The notes beneath the pieces are model-generated. The model had not been told where the DNA came from and ran no database searches. It saw nothing but the letters and a program-made list of their open reading frames with translations. A stretch of 64,000 bases of DNA from NCBI GenBank assembly GCA_029204225.1, contig CM055107.1, positions 15,556,900-15,620,899 on the forward strand, read 5' to 3'. The stretch comes from Diphasiastrum complanatum. Taxonomy: Eukaryota; Streptophyta; Lycopodiopsida; Lycopodiales; Lycopodiaceae. Positions 23,640 through 35,167 of this stretch are shown in pieces. The stretch's first letter is position 1. Each line of letters begins with the position of its first letter. The position numbers and the translations under genes are program-made.

Positions 23640-24294
23640 TGTGAAAAATACAGATCCTAAGTGGATCTAAACTCCAAGATCATTGGCTTGAATGCTTGCA
23701 CTCCAAACTACATAAGCTAGGAATTGGCAACACATTCTATGCTACCTAGAATGCAAAGAACTTGATCAAAAAGCATTTATCACAAATGGAAACTTCCATA
23801 AACATCAAGTGCGGCCCAAAATAGCATTATACAGTCCATAATACATCAGCCTATCACTTTTGGAAAGCACCTAAGATCATACACAATAGCTTGAAGACAA
23901 TACACACAACAATGCTCTCAATGGAGGAAGAAACAATGACAATGATCTATTGATCTCAATGAAGCATACAAAAGGTTTCTCCAACCTGTTCTCCACGACT
24001 TCCCTACTATTTATGGATGAGGAAGATGACTCTCTCTCCTCTCTCTAGAAGGTACTTGACCCTAGATATTCCCTATATAGGAAAAATAGCTAAAAATGGC
24101 TTATATGACCAAAATACATCAAAATGGTCTCATTTTGAAGGGTATGAAGTTTGACACTTCATCATACTGAAAAAATACAGTAAATAAAAACATTGTGGCC
24201 TGGTTCACACGTGTGAAACTCCAGAACCAAAACTATTTACAATTTTAGCCAATTTAGGCCTCAAACTAGCTAGGAAATGTTGACAATTTTCACA
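23640..24294 (-). repeat. 5' LTR of the copia element (promoter LTR)
   Basis: Near-identical to 17884-18538. In the direction of transcription it starts at 24294; the palindrome TTCACACGTGTGAA is at 24204-24217 and the TATA-like CTATATAG at about 24073-24080, about 215 bases into the LTR. The spacing suits U3 promoter elements. Confidence 0.95.
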
Positions 24295-24345
24295 ATATGT
24301 TGTTCTTCTAACCCAAGATCATTTTATGGATCTGAATCTTTCACA
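24295..24345 (+). mobile_element. Remainder of the split right-hand LTR
   Basis: Begins with the second ATATG target duplication and completes the LTR-like repeat begun at 17296, ending TTTCACA at 24345. Confidence 0.55.
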
Positions 24346-25163
<818 letters not shown>

Positions 25164-25372
25164 TTAATGGGGGGGAGAGGTTTGTACATATACATGGGAG
25201 ATATACATGAGAAGATGCACCCTCCCCATACAAAAAAAAACTTACAATAAAAAAGTATGTCAAAATAGGATGTATAGGTGCACACCCACATCCCCTCACC
25301 TCATGCATATGCATGGGGTGTACAATTAAACCATTGTATATATCATAATATCTATGTTAAATGTGTGTGGGA

Positions 25373-25490
25373 GGTGTCCACCCGTCGTGATGGGTGGAGC
25401 CTCTTTTTTTTTTCTTTTTTTTAAATTTTTTTTTCAAAAAAGAAAAATTATTATTTTTTTCGGGAGGCTCCATCCGCCGTGTGGGACACA
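25373..25490. repeat. Foldback / MITE-like inverted repeat
   Basis: A left arm containing GGGTGGAGCCTC (ends 25403) pairs with a right arm starting GAGGCTCCATCC at 25464 and ending GTGGGACACA. The loop is almost pure A/T with homopolymers. The left arm also forms its own hairpin, CCACCC...GGGTGG, at 25379-25398. Target duplications were not found. Confidence 0.6.
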
Positions 25491-28009
25491 TGGAGAATGA
25501 AGAACGGGTCAATAATCACACTTTGGAGACTCTTGGGGAGTGGTAAGTGTGATGATTTTGCGGTTTTGCAGTTGGTAAGTCATAAAAATCAAGTAAATTT
25601 AGTTGTGGAGTAGTGTATCAGGTTTGTCATCGAAGAGATACACTTCAATAGCATATTCTGGGTAAGTCAAGTCAATTTGTCGTTTCAGTATTGCATCATG
25701 GATGCAGATTCTAGTGATCATAGGGTGCAGATCGATTGGTTTGGGCCATGGAAGATCTCACATGTTCACTTGGAAGAATATTGGCATGCACAGTCATGTG
25801 AGAGACTTGATGGTGGCTTTGGAATTCACATCTCAATGTATTCTTAGGGAATGGTTTGGAATCATTAATAGGACTAGCTTGGAGCTAGCTCGGGGGAATA
25901 CAGGTGGGAAACTATAGGGTAGATGTTTGAATCTTCAAGATTAGTGATGTCATTGGGATACGTGATATGGAAGGATTGCAAGATGACATAGGGTGATCAT
26001 CATGGAGCAGCTATTTCAGATTGAACCTGAGTCTTTGGATGAGACAGGACTTACAGGGGTGATTCATGATGGAATCAGAAAGCTACAAACGCAAATGGGC
26101 AAAGCGTGAAGCTTTGAGAGCCAGCTCTAGGATGAAGGGCTGATGGAGATTGCACGGTTGGGTGTGATCGGAGGGCAAACATTGTGATGAGTGTTTTTCT
26201 AGGGATCTACTGGAGGGGACACTGATGGCGAGGACTTCATGGTGTGCTCATTTGGGAGTACAAGTTGGCATTACAGTAGGGGGCAGTCAATAGCATTGGC
26301 ATCAATGGGGAGGCATCTACCATCACAGGCGTGGATAAGCTATAGCTTTCTTGCAATTGGCTGTATTTAGGTATCTAGGCTTGGCACAAGTATTGGAACC
26401 TGTATGGTTCAGATCCACAGGTGGTGAGATCAGAAAGCCTAGAGGAATTCACTTAGAGCCATATACCTCAGTACGATCAGGGAGACATTGGTCTTGGGAT
26501 CCCGTGAGTGGTGTCTCAAGGATGTTGGCATGATGTCGGGTGGCACATAGCCAGGGAGAGCAAGCAGATGCTAGGAGCCAGGAGAGACAGGTGATGCTTC
26601 AACAATCAGCTTGGATAGCAGGATGGTGACCAGGATCAGAAACATTAGGTGAGCATAGTATGTGGATGAAAAATCCATTGGGGTGGCACTCAGGGAGATG
26701 CTACAGTTGCTTAGGTAAGATACATCATTGTATGCATAGTGGATGTTCTTTAGCTAGTGCATCATATGTGGTAACCTAGGGATGAGTCAAGCCTACTTGG
26801 AGGTAGGTGGCATGGAGTGTACCTAGTGGTGGTACATATCCTAAGGGCATGGAGTGTAGTATGGGGTGATGTGGATCCAGCATACCCATGGTTGTGAGCC
26901 AACATGGATGGAGATGATTACTTTGGGAGTAAATTGCTAATACTTTGGTGAGTATTCAGGTGAGCTGCATGGTTATATGCACAGTGGTCTCCAGGTTGGC
27001 ATCACATGTTGCTTTCTATCCATCATTAATTGGTAAACAAGATGTGTCTTTTGGTTAGATCCAATTGGAGTCTAGTTGCACTACAAGTGGACAGATTTTT
27101 GGTTGGAGCATGGAGAATGGATGAGGATCAGCTTTCTAGACTTATTGGATAGTTGGATATGCTTGGACGTGAGGGCATTTTGTTACAAGTGCAGGCTATG
27201 GTTGAGGACCTAATTTGGAGACCAATGGTGTAGCAGCAGATCTATAGGTGGCACAAGTGTTGGTACAACATGATACCACTTATGGGCAACAGGCCTTCGT
27301 CATGTATTTGATGCTTTATCATTCATGTTGGTTTGCATGGGTGTGTGTGGGCTTACATGTTACCTTGTCACAAGGGTCTAGATTTGAGTCGGAGTTGTAT
27401 TTGGTTTGCATTTGCTACGTCATGAACCTAGTGGTTTGTTGGTGTGCTTAAGTGTGAGTCAAGTACAGGTTACCATGGGTATGCATAACATCTTTTGGAC
27501 ACTCCAAACATTGCTACAGTTTGTATTTCTTTACTCTTATCACATTTGAGCTTAAGGGAGAGAGTTCAAAATTAGGTTCAATTTGATTCAGTTGTATAAG
27601 CTTCAAATGTGATATTGTAATAAATGTATAGATAGTCAATTTGCTGTATTTGGTTGTTACCGGAACTTGACCCGCCATCGACATATCAGTCGGTCCTTTG
27701 TCCCGTAGCTGGCTACTTGGGTTAGCCGAGTAGCCACTTTGGCAGGAAATTAGATTGTACAGTGGATTTTGGTTTCGTTATGCTATACTCAAGGGCATGT
27801 CTCAGGTTTTTGGTCAGTTATTTAGGCCATACTGGGCCTTATTCTAGTTTGACAGGTGGTAGGCCAATTTTAGGACACCGTTAACTTTTGTTGTGCAATC
27901 TTTGAGAGCTTTTGAGGAGTGGCTATAATGTGATCTGCATACTACACTAGATCCTAATGGAATTTCAACTATCTGTTTAGACTTTATGAATTATCAAGTG
28001 ACATTATGA
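25491..28009. other. 2.5 kb with no supported gene
   Basis: Probably ancient retroelement sequence leading into the integrase remnant at 28010, since it is continuous with it, but no retroelement motif is readable. Short open frames at 25702-25917, 26351-26533 and 27248-27451 are unrecognised. AGCxxGCTxxTTGGGTTAGCCGAGTAGCC at 27708-27738 holds a small imperfect inverted repeat. Confidence 0.35.
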
Positions 28010-28800
28010 GTGATCGCAATCCGAAGTTCACAGGTCACTTTTGGTCGGCCATAAAATCTAGACTAGACACGAGCTTAAGTTCTTCTAATCATCTTGAGAT
28101 GGATAGTCAGACAAAAAGAACTAATCAAACGATGGAATAGATGCTTTGAGCATATGTTTTTTGATGGCAATCTCATTGGGAGAAGTATCTATCCTTGATT
28201 GAGTTTGCTTATAATAGTAGTAAACATTCGGCTACCAGTTATAGCGATCACCCATTGTAGTCAAAACACAAACAATCAAGTTTCAAAAGGTAGCGGATTC
28301 TTGCATGCTAGGCAAGAAATGCTACAAATAGCATGTGAGAATGTCCAATGTCCCCACCAGAATAGGGACAGACATTATGCGAGTCTAAAAAAAATTCCTT
28401 GAGATTTTCAAGAGGGAGATTGGGTATTTTTATGAATCCCGAAGGATTCAAGCGTATACATACCGACAAGCATTGCAAATTGTCTGCTAGGTATAGATGA
28501 CTATATAAAATCCTAAAGAAGATAAGATCCTTGGCTTACAAATTGGACCTCCTAGAAGGAACGCAATTACACCCAATATTTCATGTAAGTTGACTTAAGA
28601 AAAGTCTACGTGAAGGGGAACATCTTGGTTTTGGAGATCGATTGGACCTGTCGAAAGTGTGACTCAAATTGAACTTGAAAATATCTTGGATACCAAAACT
28701 AGATGATTGCAAAATTGTATAGTTACTGAGCATTTGGTTCAATGGAAGGGTCATATGGATGATGATGCTCTTGGGAGTAGGAAGATAGCCTGAAAAAAAA
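28010..28800 (+). pseudogene. Ty3/gypsy integrase C-terminal half with chromodomain, decayed
   Basis: Starts in the catalytic core with SDRNPKFTGHFW, the segment around the second Asp. Next come SNHLEMDSQTKRTNQTMEQMLRAY and WEKYLSLIEFAYNSSKHSAT, the conserved C-terminal core of gypsy integrases. Further on, about 28540-28620 matches the region linking integrase to chromodomain, and about 28670-28780 reads (E/L)-NILDTKTR, then EHLVQWKG, a chromodomain signature. Chromodomains direct integration towards particular chromatin. Many stops and shifts make it dead. A polypurine tract and LTR follow directly. Confidence 0.75.
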
Positions 28801-28839
28801 AACTTTCCTAGCTTTAAGTTCAGAGGACATAACTTGAAT

Positions 28840-28852
28840 AAGGGGGGAAGAA
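28840..28852 (+). other. Polypurine tract of gypsy element
   Basis: AAGGGGGGAAGAA lies immediately before the LTR start TGTCATGCCC, downstream of the chromodomain remnant, in the correct order for a gypsy 3' end. Confidence 0.8.
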
Positions 28853-29437
28853 TGTCATGCCCACGATTGGACTTATCTCGGATTATTACCTCATTAGGAG
28901 GTCAATAGGCCTACCTCGACATGTAATTTAATTATGATTGTGAGGAGTTTGGGGCCCTCATGGGTGTAAGGTCATAATTAATGGTTGGAGGCCTAAAACT
29001 CAAGATGGTGGATTTATATGGGTCTATCAGTGACTCATAGAAGAACTAGCTGGTGATGTGTCCAGTGTAGTGTCACAATGCACTACTAGTGGTGCATGAA
29101 CCTTGGAGGATATAAATATATCCATTGGACTCTCACTAGTGTATGCTTGATTTTGATTATAGTAGCTACTTGCTGCTAGTGTGATTTCTCTCTCCTATTG
29201 AGTGATTGAACCATAGCTTGGGAGCTAGATCTGATCGATCTAGGTTTGTTTGGGTTGCTTTGTCCACCATCTGATTCCCAATTGTTTCTTTGTTGCGGTT
29301 TGCCTAGTCTTTGACTCCTTGGTGAGGATTTTTGACAAAGGTGGACCCAACCTATGTATATAGAGGTGAATTTTCATGAGCTTAATATTCATTTTTACCT
29401 TGAGAATAAAAATATCTTTCCACATGGTTAGGCTACA
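28853..29437 (+). mobile_element. LTR of a chromodomain gypsy element
   Basis: Begins TGTCATGCCC after a polypurine tract and probably ends GGCTACA at 29437 (585 bp). A TATAAATATA box lies at 29111-29120. The right end is followed by ATGGTATCTTGC, which resembles a primer-binding site. If so, this one LTR has a polypurine tract on its left and a primer site on its right. No second copy is visible. Confidence 0.65.
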
Positions 29438-29506
29438 ATGGTATCTTGCCTCAAGATGTATGCAATAGTTTAAGCTATCATGTGGTGAATAAAATCATCA
29501 ATACCC

Positions 29507-29850
29507 TTGTATAGTAATAGAATAGAGTATGTAGGTAGGGGAGATTGTGGAGTTCCTGAAATTAGCGTAACTATAGGCGGCTATGTTATTAACAAAATAA
29601 TAGTGGATTTGGGATCAAGTATAAATTTCATAACTGAAAATATTTCTAAAGAATTGCGCTTAGGAGACAAGATCCAACCCACCGGCCATGACATACAGTT
29701 AGTTGATTCATCTCACTGGACTCCAGTTGGGAGTTGAGATGTATCAGTATAACCATAGAAACAGAAACTTTCATCATGAATTTATTTGTTATAAATCTCG
29801 TCGATATTATTTGGGAAGCCATGGTTATATCAGGTTGATGACATTATAAA
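29507..29850 (+). pseudogene. Ty3/gypsy aspartic protease fragment
   Basis: An open frame at 29507-29737 encodes a retropepsin-like segment: a strand ending in INKIIVDLGSSINFI, with the D-x-GSS active-site block (Leu where Thr/Ser is usual), then a helix and QLVDSS. Downstream of the TGA at 29735-29737 a related frame continues for about 110 bases. RT does not follow. It is a scrap of an Athila/Tat-like gypsy element. Confidence 0.6.
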
Positions 29851-29962
29851 TTGGGCTACAAAGGAAATATTTTTCACAGGTATACAAAAGGTCAACCCAT
29901 TAGGAGGTCATTTCATAAGATGGAATGAGGAATATCGAAACCTACTGAATCTCAAGTAAATT

Positions 29963-30178
29963 TCATAGAATGTTATGAGATAGATGAGAAAGGTCATAAT
30001 TCTGCTTTGTAGGATGTCGTGCATGTTGACAAACATCACATGACTGAATATAATTTTTTGTATCTTTTATGAAGTGTATAGGCCACCAACATCTTGATTG
30101 CAAAAATTTGCAAACAGTGATATTTGTTGAAAAATGTCCTCCGTCCTTTTGTTTCTGGTTCTGATGGTTCTTTTTCAT
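29963..30178 (-). pseudogene. Gypsy integrase zinc-finger (H2C2) fragment
   Basis: Minus strand: GGHFSTNITVCKFLQ ... CWWPIHFIKDTKNYI, then SCDVCQ. This is the His-x-His ... Cys-x-x-Cys finger at the integrase N-terminus of gypsy elements. Upstream on the same strand (30036-30281, another frame) is a Ser/Lys/Pro-rich stretch of no known type. It runs opposite to the protease scrap just to its left, so this spot is a mosaic of insertions or an inversion. Confidence 0.65.
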
Positions 30179-30491
30179 AAGGATTGATCTTGGATCTTCG
30201 TTTAGCTTTCTTGGTAGGAATCGATCTTGGAGGTGATGACTTTCTAGAAGATGTGCTCTTCTTTGAAGGTGACGACTTCATTGATGTTGATTTCTTGTGA
30301 GAACTCTGGCTTGAAGAATCATCCTTGATCTTAAAGGTGGTATGTTCTTAAAGTCAACTTTTTGAAATGATTTGTCTCATGTAAGGACCGTATTCGTTAG
30401 AGGAGTTTTGAGTTCCAAAAAGACCCTTAAGAATTCGTGCAAGATGCCTTTTTTATTATTAAAATAGTATAACACTAATACATTTTGACTT

Positions 30492-30615
30492 GCCATAACT
30501 TTTTAATCATAGCTTAGAAGTATATCATCTAACATATCATTGGAAAGCCCTTGTTGAGCGCTTTCCAATGCACAAAACTCCGCTAAATTCGGACTTACCA
30601 CTAAAAAGTTATGCC
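30492..30615. repeat. Nested inverted repeat (hairpin)
   Basis: Outer arms GCCATAACTTTTTA (30492-30505) and TAAAAAGTTATGCC (30602-30615) pair with one mismatch. Inside, CATTGGAAAGC (30538-30548) and GCTTTCCAATG (30560-30570) pair perfectly around an 11-base loop. Confidence 0.8.
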
Positions 30616-30652
30616 ATTTTTTAGTATGGAATCAAAATGTGGACGCAAAAAG

Positions 30653-31159
30653 TTACGTTACGTAAGTTTCAAATTTGAGTGTTTTGATTGGTCCATGTGT
30701 AAGAAAAATTTGTGAAAAAATATAAAAAGAATCTTTACAAAGGGTCTTTTTTGGATTTAGAACTCCTGTAATGGTAATGTTGTTTAGCTTGCCTCTTCCT
30801 TCGTCACGAAGGCTACCAATAACTTGTCGTTTATCAGCGGCAGGTTGTTCGGACCATTTACTCAATAATTTGTCGCGAAAATGGCGTTGGCATAAAGAAT
30901 AGAGCTGGTCCAAAGCCATCATCTCCTTTCTATTGGCAATTATATTACCTTGAGGATCCACGTCATAATAAGGATTTGTGGATGACTCTTCGGTGGGGGC
31001 GAGAGCCGCAGCTGCTTGTGAGGGACCACCCTCATCTCGGCTAAGCATTCTTTGCAGTTGTGTTTTTTGCTCAGGAGTTAATGATTCATATAAATTTTTA
31101 ACATAGTCTCCCGAGCTTTCACCACTGCCGATATGATTACTACATTCATAAACATACAA
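30653..31159 (-). CDS. Unrecognised open frame, up to 168 codons
   Basis: The frame is open from about 31159 to 30653 without a stop. The encoded protein has a SLTPEQKTQLQRML helix, an Ala/Pro/Ser linker, a DPQGNIIANRKEM segment, an amphipathic helix LDQLYSLCQRHFRDKLLSKW and a basic segment. I recognise no family and see no catalytic motif. The true start is uncertain, since the first ATG may lie in an intron. It sits 340 bases from a CACTA N-terminal exon on the opposite strand and may be an exon of a transposon accessory gene. Confidence 0.35.
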   Translation of the reverse strand: MYVYECSNHIGSGESSGDYVKNLYESLTPEQKTQLQRMLSRDEGGPSQAAAALAPTEESSTNPYYDVDPQGNIIANRKEMMALDQLYSLCQRHFRDKLLSKWSEQPAADKRQVIGSLRDEGRGKLNNITITGVLNPKKTLCKDSFYIFSQIFLTHGPIKTLKFETYVT

Positions 31160-31502
31160 TATATTACAATAAACCCTAATATATTGAAATGAAGTAGAAA
31201 AAAAATCGATTACAAAACTTTAATGCATATTGGAGTGGACAACATATAAGAATAGTACTATCTAAAAATTAAAACATTAGAATCATACAATAATTTTATG
31301 TTATTTGTGTTTTGTAGTTGTGCATATATGCAGTTTATCACAACGAGATGAATTACATTCAGATCAGTCTAGCAATGAAGACACTACTCAAGTTAACAAG
31401 GTAAGTAATAAACATGCATGTTTTCTTGTTCATAAAAACTTTGTTATTATAAGTTAAACTATTGTGCTAAAGTGACATGTACTTGATTTTTGTTTCTTGT
31501 AG

Positions 31503-31636
31503 AAAAATTATTTTCAAAATAAAACATGGTGCACATGCCTCAAGTGTGATGGACAAAAGACGCATTGTTGAAAATCATTTGTGGAAGTTTGGACGAAAAG
31601 AAGAAGGTCAACCATCGAATTTGGAAGACGTTGAGG
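31503..31636 (+). pseudogene. CACTA transposase-associated domain exon, copy 1
   Basis: Preceded by TTTCTTGTAG (acceptor) and ended by GAG|GTTTGT (donor). Reads CTCLKCDGQK, then after a frame change RRIVENHLWKFG. This is the Cys-x-Cys-x-x-Cys ... His-Leu-x-x-x-Gly layout of the N-terminal transposase-associated domain of En/Spm proteins. The exon at 35569-35755 has the same layout, CTCTQCKG ... RRIVNDHIWANG. A preceding exon-like segment ends ...NK|GTAAGT at about 31400. The frameshift in the finger shows decay. Confidence 0.55.
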
Positions 31637-31847
31637 TTTGTTACCTTTATATGATTGTTTTTTATTATAATCTTCGTCAATCTATATATGTCACTTATGG
31701 AATTTGTTTTATGTGTGTAGCCAATACATCGAATGCCATTCCACGAAAAAAGTAACCAATATTACTTATGGTTTGGGAAATGTAATGTTAATAATCTCAG
31801 AACAACAATCTAGCCTCCATCAAATCGAATGATCTACATATGAGATG

Positions 31848-32858
31848 TTATCAGAGTAGTATAGCAGTACTACACTCTGGCTGATTAAGGTGTCAACAAA
31901 GAATCGAGAATTGTTCGATGTATTCGTGACTGTGCAGACAATTAATTAATCTCGTTCACGAACTGTTCGTTTTTAGACAGAAGTCCTCAACAACTAGATT
32001 CCAAATTAATGGTTAAAGAACACGAATGGTTTTAGAACACGTTAAAAACTTATGGTCAATGCCAATCAGAAAAACAAATCAAAGACTCAATTCTTCAGAC
32101 AGGGACTGTCATCTCATATGTATACATACAGCTTTATTCAATGATCGTGCTAGACTATACCAAAGATAGTCATTATTCGAGTGCCGAAAAGAAAGTATTC
32201 GCGACAGACAAATAAGATGGTTTTAAGACAATTCTTTAGAGCATGCTTTACGGATACCCAGCAAATGACTGTAATGCACTAGAGCGTCTGTCTGATCAGA
32301 GAGTAATTCATGAAATGCATTAGAGATTGTTAGCAGACTCAAGATCACTCACACTCAACAATGCGGAGAATAGAGATAAGAGAGAATAACTCACATAACT
32401 CTATTCACTTCTTCAATCTCTTAAATAAGCATAAACTCTTCTCTCTCGATGATCGAGACTGAAGTGTGAGATCTATATATGTTCTACGGGACGAACAAAC
32501 ACACCTCTTAAACAATAGGTGTGTCGCTCCCGCGAAAGGGTCTAGTTAACAATTAGACTGAAAATACGTTCAACTATACCATAGGAGGTATACTTAACTA
32601 TGAGTTAAAGTTACTCTAGTTTAACATGTCTTTTCGTATCTAGTCGTTTCGTATGGACGACCTAGTAAAGGTTATCCAAGGCAATGTCTTTTCCTTTTAA
32701 AGGTCTTGCTCTTAATTACAAGGCAAGTACTTAGGAGATATATTCTCGAAAAATGACTTAGGCCTCTTCATGATTTATACTTAACCAGCTCATATCTTCG
32801 AGTATATCATGCCATATTTATGTTGATATTCAATATTTAACATTTTCGTGGCATCACA
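31848..32858 (-). mobile_element. Probable 3' LTR of the uncharacterised element
   Basis: On the minus strand the segment after the polypurine tract begins TGTGATGCCACG, a plausible LTR start; 1 kb without any gene follows. The far end is uncertain, perhaps near TGTTATCAGAG at about 31848. A second copy was not found. Confidence 0.3.
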
Positions 32859-32874
32859 TATCCCCTTCCTCAAA
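32859..32874 (-). other. Polypurine tract, same as at 9230
   Basis: The minus strand reads TTTGAGGAAGGGGATATG, matching 9230-9247, and lies at the 3' side of the second copy of the uncharacterised protein. Confidence 0.55.
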
Positions 32875-33149
32875 TGTGAAACGTCCTCGTGAACATAGCA
32901 TCTTCATTTCGAGGATTATTCGAGAAACATTCTTGTTCGTCATATTTTCGTTGAGGCGAAAAGATATTTCTTTATATGATTCGTCGATATTTCTTCAACT
33001 TAGAGAATATGTGTCTGTTGTTTCATTGAATAGGTTGATTTGAGTTGATCTTTGAATTGTTTGATGAAAACTGGAATCAAACTTCAAAACATCTTTAATC
33101 TTCAAAAATTCAGCATCCCATAGAAACATCACCACAACAAAGGCATGAA

Positions 33150-34420
33150 TGAATGTTTTATGAACGATTCAATTCTTCATATAATTTCTGAACAAACTCC
33201 AAGTTTTGTTGAGCATCGATCAAGAGCAAGTCTTCTTTTGATTTTGTGTAGCGGCCAACTGGTAAGTTGCCGAATTCTTCTAGCTTGACCGGGAGCAATG
33301 TTCCATCGAACAGCTCCTGGATTAACTTTGTATCTTCGTTTGAATCACTACGTAGAGTGATTTTTTTATAGTAACGAGCTGAAAATCTAATAAAATTGCT
33401 TTTAACATAAAGATTCTGAACAAAAAATAATGTCTTCACCGCAAAGGTACCAAACTGCCAAAATGTATATGTATAGAACTGCTGACTTCCTTAAATTATG
33501 TCGAATCTCCGCAAAATATACTGCAAGGTTTCGCTCCCAACCCACATAAAGACTGAATAATTCCGAATAAGCCATATTTATATTAATCAGCAATTCTGCA
33601 TCGTTGAATGCGCCTAAATCTGCAACAGCTTGTGGTTTGTACAGCTAAAACTGTGACTTTCATTTCCAAAAATGTCACTTATTATCTTCGTTCCGCAAAA
33701 ATTGAAGCTCTTTGATTCGAATATATTCGAGAGCATACATAGCCGAAGAGCCTATGTATAACTCTGCTGATCCGAAAGGTACGACCTGGAACTTACCTTG
33801 GATTATGCCCCAACAGAGACATCCTTTCTATTCGATAGAGAGTTGGGCCCATAACCAGAGAAAGTTGTCCTTCTTCCAAGGTCGCTTCCATTCGTCAAAG
33901 GCGATGCCTATTGCGCCTTTGACTGATTTCGCTGCATTCACTTTGGCTGTGTAGATGCAGTTGCCAAGTCCTGAGTTTGCAACTCAGCAGCCAATTTTGA
34001 TCTTCCAATTGTTGCTTAATATTTGACAGCTCCTGTTCGAGATTGTCAATCTTTGCGACAGCTTCCAAGAATTCTAGATGGTCTGAGGCTCCGGTGCAGG
34101 CAGGTACAACTTGGATTTGTTGTGTGAGGTCATCAATTCGAAGCAGGGCCTGAAGATATTCGTCGTGAGAATTGGGCCCACTACAAGATGGGGTGGCATC
34201 ACTCGAGAGCTCTTTCAACTCAGCCAACTCTTCCTCAACAAGAGCCTTCACATCCTCGAGCGTTGTAAGAACTCGACTAGAAAATTTTTGAGCATCTGGC
34301 CTTGGAGCTGGTTCAGCTTCGTGAGATCAACTGTGATTGACCCTGCATTGGTGCTCAAAGAGAGTTTTGTCATGTGGCCTCTTAAATGGTTGCATGGGGT
34401 CATTTAGATTCATGATCAAA
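33150..34420 (-). pseudogene. Uncharacterised coiled-coil protein of an LTR element, copy 2
   Basis: Diverged, broken copy of the protein at 9273-11324. The N-terminal part (34251-33960) is a coiled coil built from two repeats of about 30 residues, each with H-x-E-(Y/F)-L-(Q/E)-A ... (R/K)-ID-(D/N)-L. The C-terminal domain (33960-33158) shares with copy 1 E-x-W ... (L/F)-W-A-(Q/K)-LSI-x-x-KG, a Q-x-x-F-x-V segment, LEY(I/L), Y-x-x-WE-x-N-x-x-x-Y-x-x-E-(V/I), and YKK-(I/L)-(T/S)-L. Stops (e.g. in the KG block) and frame changes break it. The 5' end is not fixed. A polypurine tract lies about 280 bases beyond the last frame. Function unknown. Confidence 0.5.
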
Positions 34421-34429
34421 AGCTATATT

Positions 34430-35160
34430 GAGGACCTTAGTGATATGTGACCTATATGATAAATCTTTTTAATTGTTGGTGTGTGACCTATATAACCTTA
34501 TATGAAATCATAGTAATTAGTTGAAATATCATTATGCATTGTAATAAAGATGTTGATCAATGGTGTGATTTCTTGCATACAAAGCAACCATAGATAGAAA
34601 GGGAGAATGCATATTTCTCATCATGAGATATTATGGCACACTAGGCCAATCCAAAGAGATTTACCTTGAGATCATCACTCATCTTAGACAAGAGTTTAAA
34701 CTGAGAGCTTCGAACATTGACTGCTATGTGGTCTTTAAATTAGTTGAGATAGGCCTGCACGCACTATCTACTGATGTCTAACATTTGTCAGTATGGACCT
34801 CATTTTGATTGCTCGTCATGTGTTGCCCCACCCAAGCAATTTTCTTGATAGCAATGTTACTAGAATATTAGATTTACATTAAGCATACGTAGAATATACA
34901 TGGATTAGATGTTGGCATGTCTTTATCAAATTTTATTATATTTGTTCAGAACATACGGTCTCATAATGATTACTTATGATGTGGTATAGAGTAGCTGGCT
35001 ACAGTGTGTATATGTCATCGATGATGTCATCATCATCAGATAGCGATTCATCTCATGATCGCAACAACAAGTATATATTGTTATTGATATTGGCATCAAT
35101 TGCAATTTATTTGTTATTTGAATATGAGTGTATATTTTTTCTTGCAAATTTATTCTTACA
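34430..35160. other. Little coding signal
   Basis: No recognised gene. A short plus-strand frame at 34976-35164 has a Ser/Asp-rich start followed by a hydrophobic stretch; it may be an exon running into an intron. Confidence 0.35.
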
Positions 35161-35167
35161 ATGACAT

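Larger units (their letters stand above)
17884..24294 (-). mobile_element. Full-length, apparently intact Ty1/copia retrotransposon
   Basis: 6.4 kb, transcribed right to left. It has two 655-bp LTRs (17884-18538 and 23640-24294), a primer site next to the right LTR, one uninterrupted gag-pol frame of 1320 codons and a polypurine tract next to the left LTR. ATATG target duplications flank it (17879-17883 and 24295-24299). Reading the LTRs side by side I found one difference (A at about 18067, G at about 23823), which indicates a very recent insertion. Every part needed for autonomous transposition is present by eye. Confidence 0.95.
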
